A stretch of DNA of 64,000 nucleotides, from assembly GCA_033763995.1 (NCBI GenBank), contig JANRJL010000004.1:62001-126000 (forward strand), given 5' to 3'. Below are positions 43,148 through 49,953 of this stretch, one piece after another. The translations under genes and the position numbers were made by a program. Each line of letters starts with the position of its first letter. Within the stretch, counting starts at the first letter, position 1. The DNA comes from GCA-2737725 sp033763995. Lineage in GTDB: Bacteria; Pseudomonadota; Alphaproteobacteria; Rhodospirillales; Rhodospirillaceae. The notes beneath the pieces are model-generated. The model was not told where the DNA came from, did no database searches, and was given only the letters and a program-made list of their open reading frames with translations.

Positions 43148-43710
43148 TAGAAAATCACGTTTCCGCGCGACGCAACCTGATTGATGATGTCGAAATCCGC
43201 GATGTTGCGCGTCAGCACAGCGCATCCCAACCGGGCGGCTTGAAGATAGACGAGAGCGTCGTTGAGGATTTTGTGCTCGTGGCCCTGACTGCGCTGTGCA
43301 CAGGTGAACCGCGCGATCAGCCCCGCCATCATGCCCGCCGCCATCCATGTTTCCGTCGAGGGGACGTGCACGCGATGGGCCGGAATGTCGCGCTCGATCA
43401 GGCCGGCGATTTCCCTCAAGGCGGGCTTGGTGCGCGGATCGGCGGGATCGAGCCGCCCGAACGCATGGGTGAGCTCAGCGATGCAGACGCAAGAATGCTC
43501 GCAGGTGCGGTGCAGCAGCAAAGCGTCGACATCGGGCGGCGTCTTGCCTTTCAAGATGTCGATGTAGACGGTGGTGTCGAGCATGAGCGGCGCGCCGAGC
43601 GACGGAACATCCCGCGCCCACGCGAGGGCCGCCGACGGACGCCGCGCGAGCGACGTCGTGCCGCGCTGAGGTTTGATCCGCCTCAGCAGCGCATGCAGGT
43701 CAGATTTCAA
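43135..43710 (-). CDS. PIN-domain toxin (VapC-like)
   Basis: This protein of up to 191 residues has a PIN ribonuclease domain from residue 43 (MLDTTVYIDILKG). Conserved acids lie in LDTTVYID, CIAELTHAFG, ILNDALVYLQA and NIADFD. The first 42 residues (basic, RRIKPQRGTTSLARRP) are extra compared with ordinary VapC. The TTG at 43710 is kept because it overlaps the antitoxin stop by 11 bases, as in coupled modules; an internal ATG at 43584 would give a normal-length toxin. VapC toxins cut tRNA or rRNA. Confidence 0.82.
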   Translation of the reverse strand: MKSDLHALLRRIKPQRGTTSLARRPSAALAWARDVPSLGAPLMLDTTVYIDILKGKTPPDVDALLLHRTCEHSCVCIAELTHAFGRLDPADPRTKPALREIAGLIERDIPAHRVHVPSTETWMAAGMMAGLIARFTCAQRSQGHEHKILNDALVYLQAARLGCAVLTRNIADFDIINQVASRGNVIFYQTS

Positions 43711-43990
43711 GCTCGATGCCGGCCGGGACGCGGCCCTTGCGTTTGAGCGCCTTGCGCCCGAAGTCGTCGTCCAACGCCAGCCGCACCAGCGCCAATTCCA
43801 GCAGTTCCGTGTCGGAGGTCACGCGCGTCCGGGCGCGGGCCTTGTCGAGCAGCGCGCGGTTGAAGCGCCCGCCCACCTTGTCGGTGCGCGGACCGCGCAG
43901 CAACCCGGCCGCGCGCGCTTGGTCGAGCGCGGCGCGGTTGCGGGCGATTGCGAGTTCGGTGTCGTTGCCGTGCGCGGCCTTGACGGTCAT
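43700..43990 (-). CDS. Antitoxin partner of the PIN toxin
   Basis: This 96-residue protein lies directly before the PIN toxin, with an 11-base overlap. It is highly charged and helical: MTVKAAHGNDTELAIARNRAALDQARAAG, then KVGGRFNRALLDKARARTRVTSDTELLELALVRLAL. The latter half resembles a ribbon-helix-helix or short helical antitoxin core. It does not closely match a named VapB class that I recognise; assignment is by position. The ATG at 43990 has AAGGA eight bases upstream. Confidence 0.7.
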   Translation of the reverse strand: MTVKAAHGNDTELAIARNRAALDQARAAGLLRGPRTDKVGGRFNRALLDKARARTRVTSDTELLELALVRLALDDDFGRKALKRKGRVPAGIELEI

Positions 43991-44006
43991 GGCGCGTTCC
44001 TTGCCG

Positions 44007-44026
44007 GACAAAATATTACATTTGTC
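44007..44026. promoter_or_regulatory. Inverted repeat before the PIN toxin module
   Basis: GACAAA (44007-44012) and TTTGTC (44021-44026) surround an AT-rich centre (TATTACA). It sits 16 bases upstream of the antitoxin start and is a likely autoregulatory operator of the module. The role is inferred. Confidence 0.5.
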
Positions 44027-44071
44027 TGACAATGCGTCAAGTCGCCGCCCGTCGCGAGGGATTTTGGGGTC

Positions 44072-44563
44072 TTACCCCTCGACGATTTTCCAACTGCCGT
44101 CGGGTTGCTGGCAAGCGACGCCGTGGGCGTTCTCTTTCTTGCCGCCGACGGTGATCTCGGTTTGAAACTCACGGCAGTAGCGCCCGGCGGTGGAGCGGCC
44201 GTCGCGCGTCGGCGTGATGGTGCCGGAGTTACCGGTGCTGGGGTTGTTCCACACAATGGCCTCGCCGATGGGCGCGGCGTAAGCGCGTTGTTCGGCTTGG
44301 CGCATGCGCATGCGGTCGACGTCGTTGAGGCCCCGGCCGATCTGATTGCCGATGGCCGCGCCCAGCATGGTCCCGACCGCCGTGGCGACGACCTTGCCGT
44401 CGCCTTTGCCGATGGATGAGCCCGCCCATCCGCCGGCGGCGGCGCCGAGCAAGGTGCCCAGCGCTTCCTTATCGGCGCGACCGTCGGCGGCGCAGCCCGA
44501 CAGGGTCAAGGCGCCGGCCACGAGGGCCACGGAAACACTGCGCGGTGAAAAAAGCTGAAACAT
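44072..44563 (-). CDS. RT0821/Lpp0805-type surface lipoprotein
   Basis: This 163-residue lipoprotein has lipobox LTLSGC (Cys24). A glycine-zipper region follows (GTLLGAAAGGWAGSSIGKG and GTMLGAAIGNQIGRGL), then RMRMRQAEQRAYAAPIGEAIVWNNPSTGNSGTITPTRDG and YCREFQTEITVGGKKENAHGVACQQPDGSWKIV. This pattern is the RT0821/Lpp0805 surface-protein family. Its function is unknown; the zipper suggests membrane insertion or oligomerisation. The 13-bp tandem repeat stands 18 bases upstream of the start, in its promoter or leader. Confidence 0.88.
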   Translation of the reverse strand: MFQLFSPRSVSVALVAGALTLSGCAADGRADKEALGTLLGAAAGGWAGSSIGKGDGKVVATAVGTMLGAAIGNQIGRGLNDVDRMRMRQAEQRAYAAPIGEAIVWNNPSTGNSGTITPTRDGRSTAGRYCREFQTEITVGGKKENAHGVACQQPDGSWKIVEG

Positions 44564-44580
44564 TGAGACCTCTCCACTTA

Positions 44581-44627
44581 TTATCTTGTTATCTTGGCTC
44601 GTTATCTTGGCTCGTTATCTTGGCTCG
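44581..44627. repeat. 13-bp tandem repeat (VNTR-like)
   Basis: Three perfect copies of TTATCTTGGCTCG occupy 44589-44601, 44602-44614 and 44615-44627, preceded by a partial copy TTATCTTG at 44581-44588. It lies upstream of the surface lipoprotein gene (minus strand, start 44563). Copy number could change by slippage. The rest of 44628-44853, up to pdxH, contains no other feature I can support. Confidence 0.9.
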
Positions 44628-44853
44628 AAGCGCATGCGCGCGCGAGCGTCCTAACCCCGGCCGATGGACCACGAACCGCCACTGGCCTTCAAGACCATTA
44701 CACCGCTTGATGTTGGCAAAATCAGGGCGCCGCAAGGGCCTTTTTCGGGTACCTTTAACCCAATAAAAACAATCATTTGACCGAGGTCATTCCGCGCCGA
44801 TCCAAACTCGCCGAAGGTTGATTCAAGCTGTGGTTTATGGCCATTGTGCAGTC

Positions 44854-45456
44854 ATGGATGCAACACCCATCATCCCCGTGCATGGCGACCCGTTTGTGCT
44901 GTTCCGCCAGTGGTTTGACCAGGCTGCGGCGGCCGAGCCGGGCCTGCCCGAGGCCATGAGCCTCGCCACCGCCACGCCCCAGGGCCGGCCCTCGCTGCGC
45001 ATGGTCTTGCTGAAGGACTTCGGCCCCGAGGGGCTTGTGTTCTACACCAACGCCCAAAGCCGCAAGGGCGATGAACTGGCCGCCAATCCGTTCGCGGCCG
45101 TCTGTCTGTATTGGAAGTCCATCGGCCGCCAAATTCGCGCCGAGGGGCCCATCGCCCGCGTCGAGGGCCGGCCCGCCGACGACTACTTCGCCGGCCGGCC
45201 GCGCGCCAGCCAACTAGGGGCCTGGGCCTCGGCCCAATCGCGCGTCTTGCCCTCGCGCGAGGAACTGATTCGTAAATTCGCCGAGGCCGAACGGCGCTTC
45301 GACGGCAAGGACGTGGCGCGCCCGAACTATTGGATCGGTTATCGTTTGATGCCCGAGGCCATCGAGTTTTGGCAGGATGTGCCCAATCGCCTGCACGATC
45401 GCCTGGTGTATCGCCGGCGCGCGGACGGCTGGTCCACCGAAAGGCTCTATCCATGA
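44854..45456 (+). CDS. pdxH: Pyridoxamine 5'-phosphate oxidase
   Basis: This 200-residue FMN enzyme makes pyridoxal phosphate. Signatures are MSLATATPQGRPSLRMVLLKDF, FYTNAQSRKGDELAANPFAAVCLYW, RQIRAEGPIARV, RASQLGAWASAQSRVL and the C-terminal FWQDVPNRLHDRLVYRR with RLYP at the end. The length is normal. The ATG at 44854 has no strong ribosome site; a TTG at 44818 is in frame but unlikely. It overlaps the cation-efflux gene by four bases (ATGA). Confidence 0.95.
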   Translation: MDATPIIPVHGDPFVLFRQWFDQAAAAEPGLPEAMSLATATPQGRPSLRMVLLKDFGPEGLVFYTNAQSRKGDELAANPFAAVCLYWKSIGRQIRAEGPIARVEGRPADDYFAGRPRASQLGAWASAQSRVLPSREELIRKFAEAERRFDGKDVARPNYWIGYRLMPEAIEFWQDVPNRLHDRLVYRRRADGWSTERLYP

Positions 45457-46409
45457 GCGCGCCCGCGCCCAACCTTGCCACTGACCACGATCACGCGGCC
45501 GCGACGCCAGGTGCCGCGCGGCTCATGCGTCTGGCCACCATCGTGGCCGTGGCCTTGGCCGTGCTGATGGTCACGATCAAGGGCGTGGCCTATGCGACCA
45601 CGAACTCCGTGGCGTTGCTGTCCAGCCTCGCCGACTCCGGCCTCGACTTGCTGGCGTCGGGTCTCAATTTCTTCGCCGTGCGCCACGCCCTCACGCCGGC
45701 CGACACCGAACACCGCTTCGGCCACGGCAAGGCCGAGCCCCTCTCGGCGCTGGGCCAATCGGCGTTCATCGCCGGATCGGCGGTGCTGGTGGCGGTGGAA
45801 GCCGCCTCGCGCATTCGTTCGCCGGTGGCGGTCGAGCAGGGCGACGTGGGATTGACCGTCATGATGGTGGCCACGGTGCTCACGATTGCCCTCGTCACCT
45901 TCCAGAAATACGTGGTGCGCAAGACCGGTTCGCTGGCCATCGGCGCGGACTCGCTGCATTACACCGGCGACGTTCTGATGAATCTCACGGTCATGGTCGC
46001 GATCTATGCCGCCACGACGCTGGGGATGGACTGGGCCGATCCGTTGTTCGGCGGCGGCATCGCGCTGTTCTTGCTGGTCAATGCCGGGCGCATTGCCTAC
46101 GGCGCCATGGGCCACTTGATGGACGAGGAAATGCCCAAGGCGGAGCGCGACAAGATCATCGCCATCGCCCGCCGGAACCCGCAGGTGAAGAACGTTCACG
46201 AACTGCGCACGCGCAGCTCGGGCGTGCAGGCCTTCATTCAAATGCACATCGTCCTGGACAAAACGCTGACCCTGATGGAGGCCCATCGCATTTCCGACGA
46301 CGTGGAAAATGCGCTGCTCGCGGCCTATCCCGGCGCCGACGTCATCATCCACCAAGACCCCGAGGGCGTGATGGAAGTCCACCGGCCCGTCGGCGGTGCG
46401 CCGCGATAA
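45453..46409 (+). CDS. Cation diffusion facilitator (FieF-like)
   Basis: This 318-residue CDF-family metal/proton antiporter has six membrane segments between about residues 25 and 220. The metal-site motifs ADSGLDLLAS (segment 2) and ADSLHYTGDVLMN (segment 5, HxxxD) are present, as is EHRFGHGKAEPLSALGQS. The C-terminal cytoplasmic domain starts near 225. Likely ions are Fe2+, Zn2+ or Mn2+. The start overlaps pdxH by four bases, so the two are cotranscribed, although no functional link is obvious. Confidence 0.92.
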   Translation: MSAPAPNLATDHDHAAATPGAARLMRLATIVAVALAVLMVTIKGVAYATTNSVALLSSLADSGLDLLASGLNFFAVRHALTPADTEHRFGHGKAEPLSALGQSAFIAGSAVLVAVEAASRIRSPVAVEQGDVGLTVMMVATVLTIALVTFQKYVVRKTGSLAIGADSLHYTGDVLMNLTVMVAIYAATTLGMDWADPLFGGGIALFLLVNAGRIAYGAMGHLMDEEMPKAERDKIIAIARRNPQVKNVHELRTRSSGVQAFIQMHIVLDKTLTLMEAHRISDDVENALLAAYPGADVIIHQDPEGVMEVHRPVGGAPR

Positions 46410-46418
46410 CCGGGGCAC

Positions 46419-46586
46419 CTAGCGCCCGGTTTCCGAAATGCGTGATTCGTATCCGCGGCTCGAGATACGCATTTCGGAAACCAAGGGGCACTAGCAACAT
46501 TTTGAATCTAGTACCGCTTTTCGATCAGACGTTCCTGTCCCGAGGATCGTCGTCCTGTATCAGGAACGTCTGATCGGCGGTACTAG
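46419..46586. repeat. CTAG-bounded double hairpin, copy 2
   Basis: Hairpin a: CTAGcGCCC (46419-46427) and GGTTTCCGAAATGCGT (46428-46443) pair with arms at 46467-46482 and 46486-46494; the loop is 23 bases, with a 3-base AAG bulge on the right. A 13-base linker ending TGAAT follows. Hairpin b: CTAGTACCGC (46508-46517), a TTTT bulge, CGATCAGACGTTCCTG (46522-46537), a 23-base loop, then perfectly paired arms at 46561-46576 and 46577-46586. Architecture matches 31392-31556 although most stem bases differ. It lies between the cation-efflux and universal stress genes. Confidence 0.92.
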
Positions 46587-46653
46587 GCCCGTTTCCGGAC
46601 TCGTGCCGGTCGGCCGGTCAGGTTAAACTCTTGCCGAGAATGAGGACCCCCTG

Positions 46654-47538
46654 ATGTCGAACATCAAGAACCTTCTGGCCGTGATCAGCGACGCCACCAA
46701 TGGCCGCGCGGCGTTGGAAACCGCCTTGCGCGTGGGCCGTCATCTCGATTGTCATGTCGATGCGCTGCATGTGCGCTCGGATCCGGCCGCGGCCCTGCCC
46801 TTGGTCGGCGAGGCCATGTCGGGCGCCATGGTCGACGACATGATGGGCGTGGCCGAGAAAGAGGCCGGTCAACGCGCCGCCCGCGCGCGGGCCATGTACG
46901 ACGAGGTCTTGAAACGCGAGGGGCTGGCCGATCACCAGGGAAAGCCCGGCGCCGTCACCGGCTTCTCGGTGACCTGGATGGAGGCCTCGGGCATCGAGGA
47001 ACAGGTGGTCGCCTTGCGCGGGTGCCGGGCCGACCGGATCGTGGTCGCGCGGCCCACGGGCGACAACGAAACGCCGGCCCTCATGACGCTCAATGCCGCG
47101 CTCATGCAAAGCGGCCGCCCCGTGATCGCCGCCCCGCCGATGCCGAAGGACGGCCCGCAACGGGGCGGGTCTTTCAAGAAAATTGTTCTGTTTTGGAACG
47201 GCTCGACCGAAGCCACGCGCGCCGTGGAGGCGGCCTTGCCCTTCCTGGTCCGCGCGGACGAGGTCACCGTTCTGCGCGTCGAGGAAGAAGAATGGTACGC
47301 CGAGACCGAGGACTTGGAGGCCCATCTGGCCTACCACGGCGTTCGGACCGTGGTGTCCAAGGTTCTGCCGCGCGAGGTGCGCACCGGACGCTCGTTGTTG
47401 TTCGCGGCCGGGGACGTCGGCGCCGACATGATGGTGATGGGCGCCTATACGCGCTCGAAACTGCGCCAACTCATCCTCGGCAGCGTGACGGGCTACGTCA
47501 TGCAGCAGGCCATTCTGCCGGTTTTGCTCTGCCACTAA
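46654..47538 (+). CDS. Universal stress protein with two Usp domains
   Basis: This 294-residue protein has two UspA-like domains. The N-terminal half is divergent (NIKNLLAVISDATNGRAALETALRVGRHL); the C-terminal half has KKIVLFWNGSTEATRAVEAALPFL and the nucleotide-binding run MVMGAYTRSKLRQLILGSVTGYV (G-x2-G-x9-G-S/T type), ending QQAILPVLLCH. This implies ATP binding and a role in stress endurance. No membrane segment. It follows the double-hairpin repeat by 67 bases. Confidence 0.9.
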   Translation: MSNIKNLLAVISDATNGRAALETALRVGRHLDCHVDALHVRSDPAAALPLVGEAMSGAMVDDMMGVAEKEAGQRAARARAMYDEVLKREGLADHQGKPGAVTGFSVTWMEASGIEEQVVALRGCRADRIVVARPTGDNETPALMTLNAALMQSGRPVIAAPPMPKDGPQRGGSFKKIVLFWNGSTEATRAVEAALPFLVRADEVTVLRVEEEEWYAETEDLEAHLAYHGVRTVVSKVLPREVRTGRSLLFAAGDVGADMMVMGAYTRSKLRQLILGSVTGYVMQQAILPVLLCH

Positions 47539-47540
47539 GT

Positions 47541-48272
47541 TTAGAATGCGAACTGGCTCTGGCGGGGCCGCGCGCCGGGGACTTCATCAGCGGCTAAATC
47601 GCCGTAGGGCGCCAGAACATGCTTCACGGCGCCGAAGGTCTTTGTCTCGTCGAGCCATAACACCTGCTGCTCTCGGCCCAGGATCACGGGCATGCGGTCG
47701 TGAACGTGGGCGATGGCCGGGGCCGGGGCGCAGGTGACGATGGTGAAGCGGCCGTCGCCGATCAAACCGGCGAAGGCGATGATGCCGTTGTCGTTGGCAT
47801 GAATTCGCGTTTTGATCTTGTCGCGGCCCGAGGCATTTTCAGCAAAAGTGTGCAGCGGTTTTGCGCCTGAAAATGCCTCATTTAATGAATCTGCGCGTTT
47901 TCCGGGCGGCGAACCGGAAGACCACTTCGCCTGAAAACGCGCGTTCTTCCATTCGAAGTATGCGGTCGCCGGCACCAGACAGCGCCGTTCCAAGAGCGGG
48001 CGAAAGGTCGGTTTGGTCTCCAGCGTCTCGGCGCGCGCATTGATAACCGGCTAGGACTGCCAATCGACCTTGAGGCCCCAGGGCATCGTGGCCAATCTGC
48101 GTCCGGGCAGCACCACGGGGGCCGTGTCCGTCGGTCGAATTTCGCCCGACCTAAATTCGAAGGGATCGCGTCCGTCTTCGTCGCGCCCCACGTCAACGCC
48201 CAACGGCACATGCAATGCGATCGCGGCGATCAAGAGTTCAGGCTTGGTCGCCAGCTCATAGCGGGAACACAC
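47541..48272 (-). pseudogene. SRAP (YedK/HMCES-like) gene with an internal stop and an in-frame palindrome insertion
   Basis: One continuous frame encodes an SRAP protein, which crosslinks abasic sites in single-stranded DNA through Cys2. The N-terminal piece (MCSRYELA..., ending GLKVDWQS) is cut by TAG at 48051-48053. Beyond it the frame continues with VINARAETLETKP, RRCLVPATAYFEW, NDNGIIAFAGL and HDRMPVIL. The expected active residues are therefore split: Cys2 before the stop; the Asn of INARAE, the Glu of YFEW and the His of HDRMP after it. Residues 111-148 come from a palindromic repeat (47830-47943) inserted without shifting the frame. The gene is probably inactive. Confidence 0.85.
47830..47943. 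repeat. Palindromic double hairpin inserted in frame in the SRAP gene
   Basis: Hairpin 1 is GAGGCATTTTCAG (47830-47842) with CTGAAAATGCCTC (47867-47879). Hairpin 2 is GCGCGTTTTC (47893-47902) with GAAAACGCGC (47933-47942), plus inner GGGCG/CGCC pairing. The linker contains TGAATCT, as in the CTAG-bounded repeats. The insert is 114 bp, a multiple of three. Hairpin 2 shares CCACTT and GAAAACGC with the repeats at 49907-49950 and 61780-61836. The plan resembles RIME-type repeats of alphaproteobacteria and, in its in-frame placement, Rickettsia palindromic elements. Confidence 0.85.
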
Positions 48273-48281
48273 GCGCCCAGC

Positions 48282-48767
48282 TTAGCTCGACTGATTGGAC
48301 GGCGTGTTGGGATTGCGCTGTTTGCGCACCCGCAGCGTCAGCGCGATGTTCTGCAGCAACACGTCGTCGCCGGGGCTGAAGGTCATGGCCTTGTAGTATT
48401 CGGCCAGGGCGCGGTCGTACTCGCCGCGATAGTAATAGATGTTCGCGCGGTTGTTATAGAAGCTCCACTGGCGCGGACGCATCTCGACCGCCTTGTTGCA
48501 CGCCTCCATGGCTTCGTCGTAGCGGCCGAGGCCCGTGAGCCCGATGCACAGATTGTTGTAGGCGGCGGGAATGTTGCCCGGCATCAGTTCGCCCGAGCGC
48601 AGGGCTTCGCGCGCCAGCGCCGTGCCTTGGGCCCAGTTCTCGCGGTCGAGCGCGTAGGCCGCTTCGTTCACCAAGCCGTTGCCGCGCGAAAAGAGCTGGG
48701 CATTGGCGGGGACGCTGGCCAAGGCAACGCCGGCGGCGCATAGCAGGGCGAGTTTCTTGAAGGCCAT
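48282..48767 (-). CDS. Exported TPR-repeat protein
   Basis: This 161-residue protein has a signal peptide (FKKLALLCAAGVALASVPANAQ). About three tetratricopeptide units follow: EAAYALDRENWAQGTALAREAL, PAAYNNLCIGLTGLGRYDEAMEACNKAVEMRP and WSFYNNRANIYYYRGEYDRALAEYYKAMTFSP. TPR arrays mediate protein contacts; the partner is unknown. The ATG at 48767 follows a strong site (GGGAGG). It lies ten bases upstream of the broken SRAP gene on the same strand. Confidence 0.85.
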   Translation of the reverse strand: MAFKKLALLCAAGVALASVPANAQLFSRGNGLVNEAAYALDRENWAQGTALAREALRSGELMPGNIPAAYNNLCIGLTGLGRYDEAMEACNKAVEMRPRQWSFYNNRANIYYYRGEYDRALAEYYKAMTFSPGDDVLLQNIALTLRVRKQRNPNTPSNQSS

Positions 48768-48873
48768 GGCAGTCCTCCCGAAGGTGAGGGCACTTTCTCG
48801 CTGATTATAACACTCTGCCGAGCCCGGGGCCAACCGCCATCGTTCGGCTCATCCCCATAACCCTGGCCTGGAT

Positions 48874-49791
48874 TTAGGCGTCCTCGGGCCGCCGCAGCTC
48901 GCCCTCGCTCATCACGACCACGCTCCCGCCGCAGCGCACGGCCGTGATCTCGCCCTGGGCCACATCGGCCTCGACGAAGATGCGGCTGGGCCGGCCCATT
49001 TCGATGCCTTGGTCGATGGTCCACCGCCCGGTGCCGGTCTTGAGTCCATCATCGCGCACCAACCACTCGGTCACGGCGCAGGCGGCCGAGCCCGTGGCGG
49101 GGTCCTCGGCGACGCCCTCGCCGGGTGCGAACATGCGTGCCTGGAGGGTGTTTGCGTCCGCTCGGGCGAACACGAACACCTTATGCGCGGGCGTGGCGCT
49201 CAAGTGCTTGCGCCAATGTTCCAGATCCAGCCGCGCGCGGCCGACGGCATCGACGGAACGCAGCGGCACGCAGGTATAGGGCGTGCCGCAGGTCAGCGAG
49301 AGGGGCGGCGTGCCCTCGCCGCGGAGGTCGGGCGGCGCGAGATTGAGCATGGCGGCGAGGTCGGCCGGGGCTGGCGGCGGCGCCAAGACCTCAGGCACGA
49401 TGGCCGTCGTGAACGACACATAAGTTGGCGCACCGTCGGCGAAACGGATCGTCAACGGAACCGGGCCCACGCCTTCCTCGAAAACGGCCTTGGCCGTGTC
49501 ACCGGCGCGCGGCAACAGTCCGCGCGCGGCCATGACCCAGGCCGTGCCGACGGTGGGGTGTCCGGCAAACGGCAGTTCCGTGGCGGGCGTGAAAATCCGC
49601 ACCCGGGCGGCATGGGCCGGGTTGGTCGGCGGCAAGATGAACGTGGTCTCCGAGAGATTGAACTCCCGCGCGACCTTTTGCATGTGCGCGTCCGACAAGC
49701 CGCGCCCATCGAGCACCACCGCAAGGGGATTGCCGCCATAGGCCACGGTCGTGAACACATCGGCAGTGACGTATCGCAAGGTGTTCTTCAT
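48874..49791 (-). CDS. PhzF-family isomerase/epimerase
   Basis: This 305-residue protein has the diaminopimelate-epimerase-like double fold of the PhzF family: RYVTADVFTTVAYGGNPLAVVLDGRGLSD, then REFNLSETTFILPP (catalytic Glu region), then TPATELPFAGHPTVGTAWVM, then FAPGEGVAEDPATGSAACAVTEWLV. Despite the name, most PhzF homologues have no role in phenazine synthesis and no other phenazine gene is near. The substrate is unknown. A terminator-like hairpin lies just upstream, ending the next gene. Confidence 0.9.
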   Translation of the reverse strand: MKNTLRYVTADVFTTVAYGGNPLAVVLDGRGLSDAHMQKVAREFNLSETTFILPPTNPAHAARVRIFTPATELPFAGHPTVGTAWVMAARGLLPRAGDTAKAVFEEGVGPVPLTIRFADGAPTYVSFTTAIVPEVLAPPPAPADLAAMLNLAPPDLRGEGTPPLSLTCGTPYTCVPLRSVDAVGRARLDLEHWRKHLSATPAHKVFVFARADANTLQARMFAPGEGVAEDPATGSAACAVTEWLVRDDGLKTGTGRWTIDQGIEMGRPSRIFVEADVAQGEITAVRCGGSVVVMSEGELRRPEDA

Positions 49792-49810
49792 CCCGGTCGC
49801 CTCAGAAGAA

Positions 49811-49838
49811 AACAGCTTGGCTCTGCGGCCAAGCTGTT
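49811..49838 (-). terminator. Intrinsic terminator of the CpcT/CpeT-like gene
   Basis: AACAGCTTGGC and GCCAAGCTGTT form an 11-12-bp stem with a 6-base loop. On the minus strand it is followed by TTTTCTTCT, giving a standard intrinsic terminator for transcription arriving from the 49954-50997 gene and insulating phzF. Confidence 0.7.
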
Positions 49839-49906
49839 TCGATCTTACTCGCGGAATAGCGTCGCGAAAGCGCTACATTGTCATAGCACGATAGAGTCTT
49901 GTTGAT

Positions 49907-49950
49907 CGCATTTTCCACGCCAAGTGGAAGGCCACTTCTCGGGAAAACGC
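49907..49950. repeat. GCATTTTCC palindrome
   Basis: Outer arms GCATTTTCC (49908-49916) and GGAAAACGC (49942-49950) pair with one mismatch. An inner AAGTGG-aagg-CCACTT hairpin lies at 49922-49937. It shares CCACTT and the GAAAACGC ending with hairpin 2 in the SRAP gene and with 61780-61836. It lies immediately after the stop of the CpcT/CpeT-like gene. Confidence 0.75.
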
Positions 49951-49953
49951 TCC

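Noticed and set aside
48051..48053. Recoded TAG (pyrrolysine or suppressor) in the SRAP gene
   Set aside because: TAG serves as a normal stop for other genes in the window, and no pyrrolysine machinery is seen; a nonsense mutation is simpler.
48874..49791. Phenazine biosynthesis
   Set aside because: PhzF homologues are widespread outside phenazine producers and no other phz gene is present.
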